A stretch of 64,000 nucleotides of DNA from Paenibacillus sp. JZ16 (GCF_015326965.1 NZ_CP017659.1:6337001-6401000), one strand, 5' to 3'. Numbered from the stretch's first letter, positions 8,889 to 18,524 are shown. The notes: generated by a model not told the origin, from the sequence alone. Translations and numbers: made by a program.

Positions 8889-9878
8889 ATGGCTATTTTA
8901 GTGACTGGCGGTGCGGGTTATATCGGTTCTCATACCGTAGCGGAGCTGTTGGAGCAAGGGGAAGAAGTTGTTGTGATCGACAGCCTGGAGACGGGACATC
9001 GCGAAGCGCTGCTGGGTGGAAAGCTGTATGTCGGCGATCTGCGCGACAAGGCGCTGCTGAAGCAGTTGTTCTCGGAAAACGATATTGATGCCGTTATCCA
9101 CTTTGCCGCGAATTCACTGGTTGGCGAGAGCATGAAGGATCCGGTGAAATATTACGATAACAACGTATACGGAACGCTGTGCCTGCTGGAAGCCATGAAT
9201 GAAGCGGGTGTCCGGAAGATCGTCTTCTCGTCAACGGCAGCAACCTACGGCGAGCCTGAGAAGGTGCCGATCGAGGAAACGGACCGTACGCAGCCGACGA
9301 ACGTGTACGGAGAAACCAAGCTGATGATGGAACGGATGATGTCCTGGTTTGATACCGTGCTTGGCGTGAAGTATGTGTCCCTTCGTTACTTCAATGCAGC
9401 CGGATCGCATGCCAGCGGAAAAATCGGCGAGGATCACCGTCCGGAGAGCCATCTGATCCCGCTTGTCCTGCAAACCGCTTTGAAACAGCGCCAAAGCATC
9501 TCGGTGTTTGGCGACGATTATTCAACACCTGACGGCACTTGTGTCCGTGACTACATTCACGTCAGCGATCTTGCGAACGCTCATCTGCGCGCGGTTGATT
9601 ACCTCCGCCGCGGAGAGGCCAGCAATGTGTTTAACCTCGGCAATGGACTCGGGTTCTCGGTTAAGGAGGTTATCGAGACCTCAAAGCAGGTGACGGGTGC
9701 TGACATTCCGGTTGTCATGGAGGCACGGCGTGCCGGTGACCCTGCCGTGTTGGTAGCATCTTCGGATAAAGCACGTACCGTTCTCGGATGGACCCCATCC
9801 AGAACGACGCTGGAAGAGATTATCGAGAGCGCATGGAAATGGCACAGCAGTCACCCGGACGGTTACGGTGACAATTAA
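8889..9878 (+). CDS. galE: UDP-glucose 4-epimerase
   Basis: Interconverts UDP-galactose and UDP-glucose with tightly bound NAD+, closing the Leloir cycle and supplying UDP-galactose for envelope glycans. Extended SDR fold: the NAD-binding TGGAGYIGSH at residues 6-15 and the catalytic Ser-Tyr-Lys set with Ser115 in FSSTAATYG, Tyr140 and Lys144 in VYGETK. RYFNAAG and the VRDYIHVSDLA motif are also present. Length (329 aa) is standard. It follows galK by one base and precedes galT by 13-19 bases, so translation is probably coupled. Confidence 0.97.
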   Translation: MAILVTGGAGYIGSHTVAELLEQGEEVVVIDSLETGHREALLGGKLYVGDLRDKALLKQLFSENDIDAVIHFAANSLVGESMKDPVKYYDNNVYGTLCLLEAMNEAGVRKIVFSSTAATYGEPEKVPIEETDRTQPTNVYGETKLMMERMMSWFDTVLGVKYVSLRYFNAAGSHASGKIGEDHRPESHLIPLVLQTALKQRQSISVFGDDYSTPDGTCVRDYIHVSDLANAHLRAVDYLRRGEASNVFNLGNGLGFSVKEVIETSKQVTGADIPVVMEARRAGDPAVLVASSDKARTVLGWTPSRTTLEEIIESAWKWHSSHPDGYGDN

Positions 9879-9897
9879 TCCAAGGGGGACGATGACC

Positions 9898-11487
9898 ATG
9901 AATGCAGCAACATCAGGAACTCCCGAATCCAAGCAGGTTCTTCATGCAATTGAAATGCTCGTGCGTTTTGCACTTCATAAAGGTCTTATCCAGGCAGCGG
10001 ACGCGGATTACAGCCGCAATCTGCTGCTGGAGGATTTCGGGTTCAGCGAGCCGTACGGAGACGAAGTGAACGGCCCTGTACCGGATGGGCCGCAGGCCAT
10101 GCTCGACGTAATGATCGATTACGGTGCAGCGCATGGAATGATTCCCGAGAATACCGATACGTATCGGGATTTGCTGGACGCTAAAATCATGGGTCGGCTC
10201 ATGGCGAGACCTTCGGACGTAACGGCTCAGTTCCGGACGGTCCAGCAGGAGCAGGGGATCATTGCGGCAACCCGCCAATTTTACAATCTCTGCATCGACT
10301 CCAACTACATTCGCATGGATCGCGTAGCCAAAAATGAATACTGGCGGCACGCCAGCCCGTATGGCGATATTGAGATCACCATCAATCTCTCCAAGCCGGA
10401 GAAAAGCCCGAAGGAAATCGCCATGGCTAAACTGCTGCCTCCGCCGGTTTATCCGAAATGCCAGCTCTGCCGCGAGAATGTCGGTTATGCAGGAAGAGTC
10501 AACCACCCGGCACGGCAAAACCTGCGCATTATTCCGTTGGAGCTAAACGGGGAGCCGTGGTTCTTCCAATACTCGCCGTATGTTTACTATAATGAGCACT
10601 GCATTGTATTCCATCATGACCATGTGCCGATGAAGCTGACCAAAGCGACGCTTGCCCGCCTTTTGAGTTTTGTTGATGCTTATCCGCATTATTTTCTCGG
10701 ATCGAACGCGGATCTCCCCATTGTCGGGGGCTCGATTCTCACGCATGATCATTTCCAGGGAGGACGGCATACCTTCCCGATCCAGAAAGCACCGAAGGTG
10801 GCCGGGTTTACGCACGCGGATTATCCAGACGTATCCGTGGCCATCGTGAAGTGGCCGATGTCGGTGATTCGGCTATCCTCAAGCGATCGGAATTCGCTTC
10901 TTGAATGCGCAAACGGCATTTACGAGGCATGGAAAATCTACAGTGATCCTTCAGCGGACATTGAAGCGTTCAGCGAAGTGGACGGAGAGCGCGTCCGCCA
11001 CAATACGGTTACTCCGATTGCCCGCCGAAATGACGAGGGCATCTACGAGATGGACCTGGTTCTGCGGAACAATCGCACGAATGAGCAATATCCGGAAGGG
11101 ATTTTCCATCCTCATCGGAAGATGTTCCACATCAAGAAGGAAAACATCGGCTTGATCGAAGTGATGGGGCTGGCGATCCTGCCGGGCAGGCTTAAGGAAG
11201 AGCTCGATCAAATCGCCGACATCCTTGCAGGGAACGAGGAGCTGTACGCGGACAGCAAGGCTGCGGACCATCCGCTTGCCGTCCACGGGGACTGGATCGA
11301 GGAGCTGCGTGGACAGGAAACAGCAGCGCTGGATAAAGCCGGGGCGATCGAGCTGATTCGCCGGGAGGTCGGCCTCAAATTCACGACGATTTTGGAGCAT
11401 GCCGGGGTATATAAACAGACGGCAGAAGGACAACAGGCATTTCAGCGATTCCTGAGCCATATGGGATACGTCCCAGGCAGCAAATAG
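9898..11487 (+). CDS. galT: UTP-hexose-1-phosphate uridylyltransferase, class II GalT
   Basis: Transfers UMP from UDP-glucose to galactose 1-phosphate. This is the longer Firmicute class II type (529 aa), not the ~350-aa E. coli type. Visible: the CQLCRENVGYAGR segment, the PYVYYNEHCIVF motif, and SILTHDHFQGGRHTFP, which contains the His-x-His region expected at the active site. The frame is open from GTG 9868 inside galE; ATG 9898 lies 9 bases after AAGGGGG and is preferred, with ATG 9892 also possible. Last gene of the operon. Confidence 0.95.
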   Translation: MNAATSGTPESKQVLHAIEMLVRFALHKGLIQAADADYSRNLLLEDFGFSEPYGDEVNGPVPDGPQAMLDVMIDYGAAHGMIPENTDTYRDLLDAKIMGRLMARPSDVTAQFRTVQQEQGIIAATRQFYNLCIDSNYIRMDRVAKNEYWRHASPYGDIEITINLSKPEKSPKEIAMAKLLPPPVYPKCQLCRENVGYAGRVNHPARQNLRIIPLELNGEPWFFQYSPYVYYNEHCIVFHHDHVPMKLTKATLARLLSFVDAYPHYFLGSNADLPIVGGSILTHDHFQGGRHTFPIQKAPKVAGFTHADYPDVSVAIVKWPMSVIRLSSSDRNSLLECANGIYEAWKIYSDPSADIEAFSEVDGERVRHNTVTPIARRNDEGIYEMDLVLRNNRTNEQYPEGIFHPHRKMFHIKKENIGLIEVMGLAILPGRLKEELDQIADILAGNEELYADSKAADHPLAVHGDWIEELRGQETAALDKAGAIELIRREVGLKFTTILEHAGVYKQTAEGQQAFQRFLSHMGYVPGSK

Positions 11488-11541
11488 ACATTCATTTATG
11501 GATAAACGGTGTATTGAAGTTAACGATATCTCTGATCATTA

Positions 11542-11586
11542 TGCAAACAGCCGATCTTTCTGGAGAAGGACGGCTGTTTGTTTTGC
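11542..11586 (+). terminator. terminator of galKET
   Basis: CAAACAGCCG and CGGCTGTTTG form a 10-bp stem followed by TTTTGC. Confidence 0.85.
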
Positions 11587-11664
11587 ATAAGGGGAATGGT
11601 ATAGAATGAAAAAGCATGCAAGATAAAATATAGATGCGAACCAGATGCGATGGAGGTAATGTAC

Positions 11665-12828
11665 ATGAGACCTTTTGTCTTTCATAATCCGACTCAGTTG
11701 ATTTTTGGTAAGGGCAAGCTGAGCGCTTTAAGTGGTGAAGTGGCTAAATACGGCCGGAACGTATTGCTTGTATATGGTGGCGGCAGCATCAAGCGCAGCG
11801 GGCTGTACGATCAGGTTATCGCCTTACTGAAGGAAGCGAATGCGGTGGTAACGGAGCTTGCCGGTGTGGAACCCAATCCGCGCCTGTCGACGGTCCACAA
11901 AGGCGTGGCATTGTGCCGGGAGCATAACATTGATCTTATACTGGCCGTTGGCGGCGGAAGCGTCCTTGACTGCTCCAAGGCCATCGCCGTTGGTGCTAAA
12001 TATGACGGAGATATGTGGGATTTCGTCGAACGCAAAGCCGTTCCGCAAGCGGGTCTCCCACTTGGAACCGTGCTTACGATGGCTGCAACCGGATCCGAGA
12101 TGAACGGCGGATCCGTTATCACCAATGAAGTAACCCAAGAGAAGATGGGCTGGGGTAGCCCTTATGCTTACCCTGCATTTTCCATTCTTGACCCTGTACA
12201 TACGTTCTCCCTTCCGCGGGATCAAACGGTGTACGGTATCGTGGATATCATGTCTCACGTACTGGAGCACTATTTCCACCAGGATACCAATACGCCAGTG
12301 CAGGACGGCTTCTGCGAAACGATTCTTCGGACCGTTATCGATACGGCGCCGAAGCTGGTTGAGGACCTGGAGAACTATGAGCTCCGCGAGACGATCATGT
12401 ACTGCGGTACGATGGCGCTGAACGGCATGATCAATATGGGGATGGCCGGCGACTGGGGAACCCATAATATCGAGCATGCGGTATCTGCCGTATACGACAT
12501 TCCGCACGGCGGCGGCTTGGCGATCCTGTTCCCGAATTGGATGAAATATAATCGGAGTGCGGATCCTCAGCGCTTCAAGTCTCTTGCCGTGAACGTATTC
12601 GGAGTTGACCCGGCAGGAAAAACCGATGAAGCCATCGGATTGGAAGGGATCGAAGCGCTTCGCAGATTCTGGACTTCCATCGGTGCGCCAAGCACGTTGG
12701 GGGCGTACGATATTGACGACAGCCAGATCGAGGCCATGGCCGATAAGGCGATGCGATTTGGTCCTTTTGGCAACTTCCGCAAGCTGCAGCGTGAAGACGT
12801 CGTGGAGATTTATCGGATGTCGCTATAA
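11665..12828 (+). CDS. iron-containing alcohol dehydrogenase (YugJ/YugK, butanol dehydrogenase type)
   Basis: An NAD(P)H-dependent group III alcohol dehydrogenase that reduces aldehydes. Visible: the dinucleotide loop [11 protein letters not shown], the [15 protein letters not shown] motif (residues ~95-110), and the metal-site Asp/His set in [12 protein letters not shown] and [22 protein letters not shown]. The frame opens at 11650, but the GGAGG inside that extension places the true start at ATG 11665 (387 aa), 8 bases downstream. Monocistronic between two terminators. Physiological substrate is not readable. Confidence 0.93.
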   Translation: MRPFVFHNPTQLIFGKGKLSALSGEVAKYGRNVLLVYGGGSIKRSGLYDQVIALLKEANAVVTELAGVEPNPRLSTVHKGVALCREHNIDLILAVGGGSVLDCSKAIAVGAKYDGDMWDFVERKAVPQAGLPLGTVLTMAATGSEMNGGSVITNEVTQEKMGWGSPYAYPAFSILDPVHTFSLPRDQTVYGIVDIMSHVLEHYFHQDTNTPVQDGFCETILRTVIDTAPKLVEDLENYELRETIMYCGTMALNGMINMGMAGDWGTHNIEHAVSAVYDIPHGGGLAILFPNWMKYNRSADPQRFKSLAVNVFGVDPAGKTDEAIGLEGIEALRRFWTSIGAPSTLGAYDIDDSQIEAMADKAMRFGPFGNFRKLQREDVVEIYRMSL

Positions 12829-12872
12829 GGGTTGTCCTGTCGTTATATGACAAGGAATTGAAATGGTTTTAT

Positions 12873-12905
12873 AGCCTGCCGGTTCATGCCGTGCAGGCTT
12901 TTTTG
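12873..12905 (+). terminator. terminator after the alcohol dehydrogenase
   Basis: AGCCTGC and GCAGGCT form a 7-bp stem followed by T5 beyond the stem. Confidence 0.85.
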
Positions 12906-12959
12906 TGGGTGTGTCGAATATAGATATGAAGAGATTTCCATACGTTTGAGGGAAATAAT

Positions 12960-12986
12960 TGAAACTTTAGCAAACATTTTGCCGTA
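12960..12986 (+). promoter_or_regulatory. sigma-W-type (ECF) promoter for the YuaF-FloT operon
   Basis: TGAAAC at 12960-12965 and CGTA at 12983-12986 are separated by 17 bases. This matches the TGAAAC/CGTA promoters used by sigma-W in B. subtilis, where the yuaF-floT operon is a known sigma-W target. It lies 45 bases before the first start codon. Confidence 0.75.
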
Positions 12987-13030
12987 TTACTTGTTATACA
13001 CAGTAAGGGATTTCAGAGGGGGCAATCAAC

Positions 13031-13564
13031 ATGGAAGCGTTATATTGGGGCTGTCTGATCGGAGGCGTGATATTTGCCATCGTAACCGTGGTGCTTGGCG
13101 ACATACTTAGCTCGGCGCTTGACGGATTGTTGGATTTTTTGTCAGTGGATTTTTTCAATCCGGTTGTGATCGCTGGAGGAATCACCGTATTTGGCGGTAC
13201 CGGAATCATGCTGACGAAATACACGGAGTTGGCGGCAGGTGCCCATGTAACGCTGTCTATCTTAGCGGCTATCGTCATTTCGATTCTCGTCTATTTCGGG
13301 TACGTGAAACCGATGGAGAACAGCGAGAACTCGACGGGCTTCTCCATCAAGGAGCTGGCTGGGATGATCGGCGTTGTCACCGTACCGCTTCCTGCAGAAG
13401 GATTCGGTGAAGTGATGGTCAAGATTGGCGCAGGCAACACAACGCACATCGCGTCAAGCTTTGATCGCCAAAATCTTCCCGCAGGAGTCCGCGTGGTGGT
13501 TGTTGACGTTGTTGAGGGTGTCCTGAGAGTCTCCGAACTGGAAGAACGAAAAGGAGAGGATTGA
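13031..13564 (+). CDS. YuaF-like NfeD-family membrane protein
   Basis: A 177-residue partner of flotillin. There are three hydrophobic segments: residues ~5-25 (LIGGVIFAIVTVVLG), ~45-65 (VVIAGGITVFGGTGIML) and ~72-92 (VTLSILAAIVISILVYF). The soluble C-terminus from ~105 has the OB-fold pattern of NfeD proteins (GMIGVVTVPLPAEGFGEV, AGVRVVVVDVVEGVLRV). In B. subtilis YuaF is encoded with FloT and affects membrane microdomains. The same order, size and promoter type hold here: floT starts 4 bases after this stop. ATG start with AGAGGGGG upstream. Confidence 0.88.
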   Translation: MEALYWGCLIGGVIFAIVTVVLGDILSSALDGLLDFLSVDFFNPVVIAGGITVFGGTGIMLTKYTELAAGAHVTLSILAAIVISILVYFGYVKPMENSENSTGFSIKELAGMIGVVTVPLPAEGFGEVMVKIGAGNTTHIASSFDRQNLPAGVRVVVVDVVEGVLRVSELEERKGED

Positions 13565-13568
13565 TTCA

Positions 13569-15095
13569 ATGCCAGAATACTTAGTAATTCCGTCAATTGT
13601 TGTAGGTGTCATTGTTGTGTTAGGACTTGCGTTCTGGGCCCGTTACAAAACGGTGAGTCCGGATGAAGCGATGATCGTAACCGGTTCTTTTTTGGGAAGC
13701 AAAAATTTATCGGAGGATGAATCCGGCCGCAAAATCAAAATCGTTCGCGGCGGCGGCGCTTTTATACTCCCCGTATTTCAGCGCTCCGAATTTGTATCGC
13801 TTTTATCTCATAAACTGGATGTTATGACGCCTGAAGTGTACACGGAGCAAGGCGTTCCGGTTATGGCTGATGGGGTAGCCATCATAAAAGTGGGAAGCTC
13901 GATCGAAGACGTGGCAACGGCAGCCGAGCAATTCATGGGCAAGCCGATTGAAGCGCTGAAGGGCGAAGCCCAGGAAGTGCTGGAAGGCCATCTTCGTGCC
14001 ATTCTCGGTTCCATGACGGTAGAGGAAGTATACCGTAACCGCGACAAGTTCGCGCAGGAAGTTCAAGGTGTCGCTGCAAGAGACCTCAAGAAGATGGGTC
14101 TGCAGATCGTATCCTTTACCATTAAGGACGTTCGCGACAAGCATGGATATCTGGAAGCGCTGGGTAAACCGCGGATCGCTACGGTAAAGCGGGATGCGGA
14201 GATTGCCGAAGCCGAAGCGATGCGCGACGCGCGGATTCAAAAAGCGCGTGCGGAAGAAGAAGGACAGAAGGCCGAGGTCGTACGCGATACCAATATCGCG
14301 GAAGCCGAGAAGGAACGGGAGCTGAAGGTTGCCTCCTTTAAGAAGGAGCAGGATACGGCGAAAGCTGAAGCGGACCAAGCTTATCATATCCAGGAAGCCC
14401 GTGCTAGACAAACGGTGGTCGAGGAGCAGATGAAGGTTGAGCTCGTTCGAAAGGAACGCGAAATCGACCTGCAGGAGAAAGAAATCATGGTTCGCGAGAA
14501 GCAGTATGACGCGGACGTGAAGAAGAAAGCCGAAGCGGATCGTTATGCCGTTGAGCAGGCCGCGGAAGCGGATAAAGCCCGGAAGATGCGCGAAGCAGAT
14601 GCCGTGCAGTACTCCATCGAAACCCAGGCCAAAGCGTCTGCCGAACAGAAGCGCCTGGATGGTCTGGCCGTTGCGGATGCCGAGCGTGCCAAAGGTACGG
14701 CTGAAGCCGAAGTCATCCGCCTGCGCGGTATTGCCGAAGCCGATGCTAAGGAGAAACTTGCCGAAGCGTTCCAGAAGTTCGGAGAAGCTGCTGTGCTCGA
14801 TATCATCGTAAAAATGCTGCCTGAGCTTGCCGGCAAAATTGCTCAGCCAATTTCGTCCATCGACAAGCTGACGGTTGTAGATACAGGCAAAGGCGAAGGT
14901 GCGGCTCGCGTGAGCAATTATGTGACTGAGCTGATGTCTACGGCGCCTGAAATGCTGAAGAGTGTGTCCGGGATTGATGTGGAAGAACTGATAAAGGGAT
15001 TGACCAAGAAGCCTGCCTCGGCTCAAAAGCCAGTAGCTGTGGAACAGGAACTTGTACCGGTACCTGTTGAGACAAGTGCTGCTAAGGAAGAGTAG
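13569..15095 (+). CDS. floT: flotillin (SPFH-domain scaffold protein)
   Basis: A membrane-associated scaffold of functional membrane microdomains, with roles in membrane fluidity and signalling in Bacillus. An N-terminal hydrophobic hairpin (residues ~4-22) anchors the protein. Then comes the SPFH/PHB domain (~30-200), and a long Ala/Glu-rich coiled coil (~205-390) full of EAE, KAE and DAE repeats. The C-terminal ~100 residues hold FGEAAVLDIIVKMLPELAGKIAQP, typical of FloT. Length 508 is normal. AAAGGAGAGG precedes the ATG. Second gene of the sigma-W-type operon. A 434-aa antisense frame here is a shadow. Confidence 0.96.
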   Translation: MPEYLVIPSIVVGVIVVLGLAFWARYKTVSPDEAMIVTGSFLGSKNLSEDESGRKIKIVRGGGAFILPVFQRSEFVSLLSHKLDVMTPEVYTEQGVPVMADGVAIIKVGSSIEDVATAAEQFMGKPIEALKGEAQEVLEGHLRAILGSMTVEEVYRNRDKFAQEVQGVAARDLKKMGLQIVSFTIKDVRDKHGYLEALGKPRIATVKRDAEIAEAEAMRDARIQKARAEEEGQKAEVVRDTNIAEAEKERELKVASFKKEQDTAKAEADQAYHIQEARARQTVVEEQMKVELVRKEREIDLQEKEIMVREKQYDADVKKKAEADRYAVEQAAEADKARKMREADAVQYSIETQAKASAEQKRLDGLAVADAERAKGTAEAEVIRLRGIAEADAKEKLAEAFQKFGEAAVLDIIVKMLPELAGKIAQPISSIDKLTVVDTGKGEGAARVSNYVTELMSTAPEMLKSVSGIDVEELIKGLTKKPASAQKPVAVEQELVPVPVETSAAKEE

Positions 15096-15175
15096 AGCGA
15101 GCGGCAAGTAGGTTTGGGATAGCGGTCACAGGCAGCGGTACGGCACTTTGGTGACTTTGGCAACCACATATGATT

Positions 15176-15204
15176 TTGCCGCGCACTTATATTTCTGATA
15201 AGAT
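15176..15204 (+). promoter_or_regulatory. sigma-A-type promoter of glcT
   Basis: TTGCCG (15176-15181) and TAAGAT (15199-15204) are 17 bases apart, 39 bases before the GTG start. Confidence 0.55.
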
Positions 15205-15243
15205 ATCCGAGTATACGCGTATGAATCAAAAAGAGGTGCAAAC

Positions 15244-16101
15244 GTGAGCAGCTTACAAGTGGCTAAAGTGTTGAACAATAATGTAATCATAGCGAAGCAT
15301 CCTCAACATGGCGAGGTTGTTGTTATTGGCAAGGGAATAGGCTTTAACCGGAAGAATAAAGACCTTATCCCGGCCTCCGCTGCCGAGAAGATGTTCATTT
15401 TGACCAAACCGGAGGAGCAGGAGCAGTATAAGCAGCTGGTGCCTCATATCGATGAGAAGCTGATTGAGGCGATGAATGACATTATTTTGAATGCTGCCAA
15501 ATCCAGCGACGCTCCTCTGAATGAGCATATCCACATAGCGTTGACTGATCATATTGCATTTGCCATTAAACGTCATGCCCAAGGTCTCTATATCCATAAT
15601 CCTTTTTTATACGAAACCAAAGAGATGTATCCTGAAGAGTACGAGATGGCGGAATACGCCGTCCGTACCATCCGGGAGAAGCTTGGGGTCGACTTGGGCC
15701 AAGAAGAAATCGGATTCATTGCCCTTCATTTTCACGGTGCCCTCACAAACCAGCACATTTCGGAGGTTCGCAAGCATTCGGAACTGATTGCGGATTTAGT
15801 ACGTACCGTTGAACAGCAGCTGGATTATGCCATCCCGAGGGATACCTTGGATTATTCCCGTCTGCTGACTCATCTCCGGTTTGCCCTGGAGCGGATTCGG
15901 CGGGGAGAAGCGGTGAACGAGACGAGTTCATTGGATGGTCTGCTGAAGCGCGAATATCCCGAAACGTATTCCTTGGCATGGAAACTGACGAAGATGATGG
16001 AGCAGCGGCTGAAAAAGCCTGTATATCCCGCCGAGGCCGGTTATTTGACCATTCATCTGGAGCGGCTGGTCCAGCGCAAAGAGCAGGGCGAGCAAATGTG
16101 A
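15244..16101 (+). CDS. glcT: BglG/LicT-family transcriptional antiterminator GlcT
   Basis: An RNA-binding antiterminator that opens the ptsGHI leader when glucose is transported. Residues ~1-60 are the CAT RNA-binding domain (VAKVLNNNVIIAKH, VVIGKGIGFNRK). PRD1 spans ~65-170, with conserved His in HIHIALTDHIAFAIKRH and GFIALHFHGA. PRD2 spans ~175-280, with LLTHLRFALERIRRGE and GYLTIHLERL. EII phosphorylation of PRD1 normally switches such proteins off in the absence of substrate. GTG start with AGAGGTG upstream. It sits directly before the ptsG leader, as in B. subtilis, which favours GlcT over LicT or SacT. Confidence 0.9.
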   Translation: MSSLQVAKVLNNNVIIAKHPQHGEVVVIGKGIGFNRKNKDLIPASAAEKMFILTKPEEQEQYKQLVPHIDEKLIEAMNDIILNAAKSSDAPLNEHIHIALTDHIAFAIKRHAQGLYIHNPFLYETKEMYPEEYEMAEYAVRTIREKLGVDLGQEEIGFIALHFHGALTNQHISEVRKHSELIADLVRTVEQQLDYAIPRDTLDYSRLLTHLRFALERIRRGEAVNETSSLDGLLKREYPETYSLAWKLTKMMEQRLKKPVYPAEAGYLTIHLERLVQRKEQGEQM

Positions 16102-16129
16102 AGATTTTATTAAGTCCCTTACCATGTGG

Positions 16130-16158
16130 TTGCAACGAAAAATGAACGGTGTTACAAT
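16130..16158 (+). promoter_or_regulatory. ptsGHI promoter
   Basis: TTGCAA (16130-16135) and TACAAT (16153-16158) are 17 bases apart, giving a ~215-base leader before ptsG. Confidence 0.75.
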
Positions 16159-16204
16159 ACGAACAGTTATGAAGCATAAAACTTCAAATCAAACGTGTAA
16201 CTGA

Positions 16205-16314
16205 TTCGATCAGGCATGAGTATTGCAGGAATTTGGTTGTTATTACCCATTTCTGGGTAATCTAATCCATGAGATTAGCCATCCATTTTCCCGTGGTTAC
16301 TCATGCCTTTTTTT
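16205..16314 (+). promoter_or_regulatory. ptsG leader: GlcT antitermination region with branched terminator
   Basis: The outer terminator stem is GGCATGAGTA (16213-16222) with TACTCATGCC (16298-16307), followed by T7. Inside it lie two further hairpins: TTACCC/GGGTAA (16243-16260) and CTAATC/GATTAG (16262-16278). The segment around 16205-16235 (GATCAGGCATGAGTATTGCA and on) is where the GlcT-binding RAT element should overlap the 5' arm. That GlcT binds it is inferred from position and family. Confidence 0.75.
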
Positions 16315-16382
16315 GATTTGGTTGTTTTATGATGCTCCACATTCAGCTTGTGACCACAACTAGATAGAGGGTGAAAATTTTC

Positions 16383-18464
16383 ATGTTTAAGCGGCTTTTT
16401 GGCGTACTGCAAAGGGTCGGTAAAGCTCTGATGCTGCCCGTGGCCATATTGCCGGCGGCCGGACTTTTGCTCGGCCTTGGCAATATGCTGGTCAACCCCG
16501 ATTTCCTGCAGTACGCACCGTGGCTCGATGCGGCTTGGGTTCAGTCAGCTGCCACCGTCATGATGAATGCGGGACAAATCGTGTTCACGAATTTATCCTT
16601 GCTGTTTGCAGTAGGGGTTGCCGTCGGCTTGGCCGGAGGCGAAGGTGTTGCCGGGCTTGCGGCTATCATCGGTTACCTCGTCATGAACGTTACCATGGGC
16701 AGCGTGATCGGCGTGACGCCATCAATGATTGGCACGAATTACGAATATGCCAGCGTGCTAGGCATTCCGACCTTAGCCACTGGGGTATTCGGCGGGATTA
16801 TTGTAGGTATATTAGCGGCAAGCATGTACCGAAGATTTTTCAAAATAGAGCTTCCGTCCTATCTGGGCTTTTTTGCAGGAAAACGGTTTGTTCCGATTAT
16901 GACGGCTGCAACTTCCGTTTTGCTTGGTCTGTTGATGGTCTTTATATGGCCTCCGATCCAGTCTGCGCTTAACACTGCATCCCATTTCATGCTGGAACAA
17001 AACCTGACGTTGTCCGCTTTTGTGTTCGGCGTTGTGGAACGCGGATTGATTCCGTTCGGTCTGCACCACATTTTCTATTCTCCCTTCTGGTTTGAGTTCG
17101 GGGAATATTTGAATCATGCAGGTCAAATGGTGCGCGGTGATCAAAATATATTCATGGCTCAGCTTCGGGATGGTGTCGAGTTCACGGCAGGCACCTTCAT
17201 GACGGGTAAGTATCCGTTTATGATGTTTGGTCTTCCTGCGGCTGCGCTTGCCATCTATCATGAAGCGAGACCGGAGAACAAAAAGTTTGTCGCCGGTATT
17301 ATGGGTTCGGCTGCGCTGACCTCCTTCTTGACAGGGATTACGGAACCGCTTGAGTTCTCCTTCCTGTTCGTCGCGCCGATCTTGTTCGCCGTACATGCAC
17401 TGTTCGCAGGTCTGTCTTTCATGATCATGCATATTCTGGGTACCAAGATTGGCATGACCTTCTCGGGCGGTCTGATCGATTACATGATATTCGGTGTCAT
17501 TCCGAACCGGACGCCATGGTGGAATGTACTCATTGTTGGTGCTATCATGGCAGTAATCTATTATTTCGGATTCCGGTTTGTCATTCGGAAATTCAATCTG
17601 AAGACGCCGGGCCGGGAAGAAGCTTCCGCAACGGAGCCGGAATCAGTTTCCCAGGGATCAGGCGGTAACAGTAAAAATGATCTGCCGCTTAACATTCTGA
17701 CTGCGCTTGGCGGCCAGCCTAACATTGCGCATCTGGATGCCTGCATTACTCGGCTTCGGGTAGAGGTGAAAGACAAGGGTCATGTCGATAAGGCAAGGCT
17801 GAAACAGCTGGGTGCGTCAGGTGTGCTGGAGGTGGGGAATAATATCCAGGCGATATTCGGAACACGTTCCGATACCATCAAATCGCAAATCCAGGACATT
17901 ATGTCGGGAATAACGCAGACAACTGCGCCTGAAACAGCGGATCCGAAGATGATGCCGACTGCTCAAGAGGAGCAGCAAGCTGGTCAGGACGGGGAAACGC
18001 TTGTCATGGAGGAAATCGTATCTCCAGTCGATGGAGAGCTAATGGATATTTCCCATGTGCCTGATCCTGTGTTTGCAGAACGAATGACGGGAGATGGATT
18101 TGCGGTATTACCTCATAACGGAACGATCGCTTCTCCTGTTAACGGAACCGTATTTAACGTATTCCCCAGCAAGCATGCGGTCGGCATTATGTCCGATGGC
18201 GGTAAGGAAGTGCTTGTCCATATCGGCGTCAATACCGTTAAGCTGAAGGGGCAGGGTTTTGAAGTTCTTGTACAAGAGGGGGATCTGGTATCCACCGGCC
18301 AACCGATCATGCAGGTGGATCTGGATTATGTGAAGGAGAATGCCAAATCGATTATTTCTCCTGTGATCTTCTCGAATTTGCCGGAGGGAGCTTCCGTGAA
18401 GCTGAACAAGACCGGGGAAGTAAAAAGCGGTGAAAAAGGGATCATCACGATATCAAAGCCTTAA
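16383..18464 (+). CDS. ptsG: PTS glucose transporter subunit IICBA
   Basis: Transports and phosphorylates glucose. A single chain in the order EIIC (residues ~1-400, ten or so membrane segments; the conserved GITEPLEFSFLF loop is visible), EIIB (~425-510, phosphorylated Cys in HLDACITRLRV) and EIIA (~540-690, SPVDGELMDISHVPDPVFA, with the phosphorylated His in VLVHIGVNTV). The linker is rich in Ser/Glu. Length 693 matches B. subtilis PtsG. The frame also offers GTG 16371, but ATG 16383 lies 11 bases after GAGGG and starts MFKRLFGVLQRVGKALMLPV as expected. First gene of ptsG-ptsH-ptsI; controlled by the antitermination leader. Confidence 0.96.
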   Translation: MFKRLFGVLQRVGKALMLPVAILPAAGLLLGLGNMLVNPDFLQYAPWLDAAWVQSAATVMMNAGQIVFTNLSLLFAVGVAVGLAGGEGVAGLAAIIGYLVMNVTMGSVIGVTPSMIGTNYEYASVLGIPTLATGVFGGIIVGILAASMYRRFFKIELPSYLGFFAGKRFVPIMTAATSVLLGLLMVFIWPPIQSALNTASHFMLEQNLTLSAFVFGVVERGLIPFGLHHIFYSPFWFEFGEYLNHAGQMVRGDQNIFMAQLRDGVEFTAGTFMTGKYPFMMFGLPAAALAIYHEARPENKKFVAGIMGSAALTSFLTGITEPLEFSFLFVAPILFAVHALFAGLSFMIMHILGTKIGMTFSGGLIDYMIFGVIPNRTPWWNVLIVGAIMAVIYYFGFRFVIRKFNLKTPGREEASATEPESVSQGSGGNSKNDLPLNILTALGGQPNIAHLDACITRLRVEVKDKGHVDKARLKQLGASGVLEVGNNIQAIFGTRSDTIKSQIQDIMSGITQTTAPETADPKMMPTAQEEQQAGQDGETLVMEEIVSPVDGELMDISHVPDPVFAERMTGDGFAVLPHNGTIASPVNGTVFNVFPSKHAVGIMSDGGKEVLVHIGVNTVKLKGQGFEVLVQEGDLVSTGQPIMQVDLDYVKENAKSIISPVIFSNLPEGASVKLNKTGEVKSGEKGIITISKP

Positions 18465-18524
18465 ACTCACGATGATCTCAAGGATTCAATAAAAATTAAA
18501 ATATACGAAAGTAGGATGATGAAC

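Noticed and set aside
13803..15107. 434-residue frame antisense to floT
   Set aside because: A shadow of the codon bias of the Ala/Glu-rich coiled coil; no ribosome-binding site or family resemblance.
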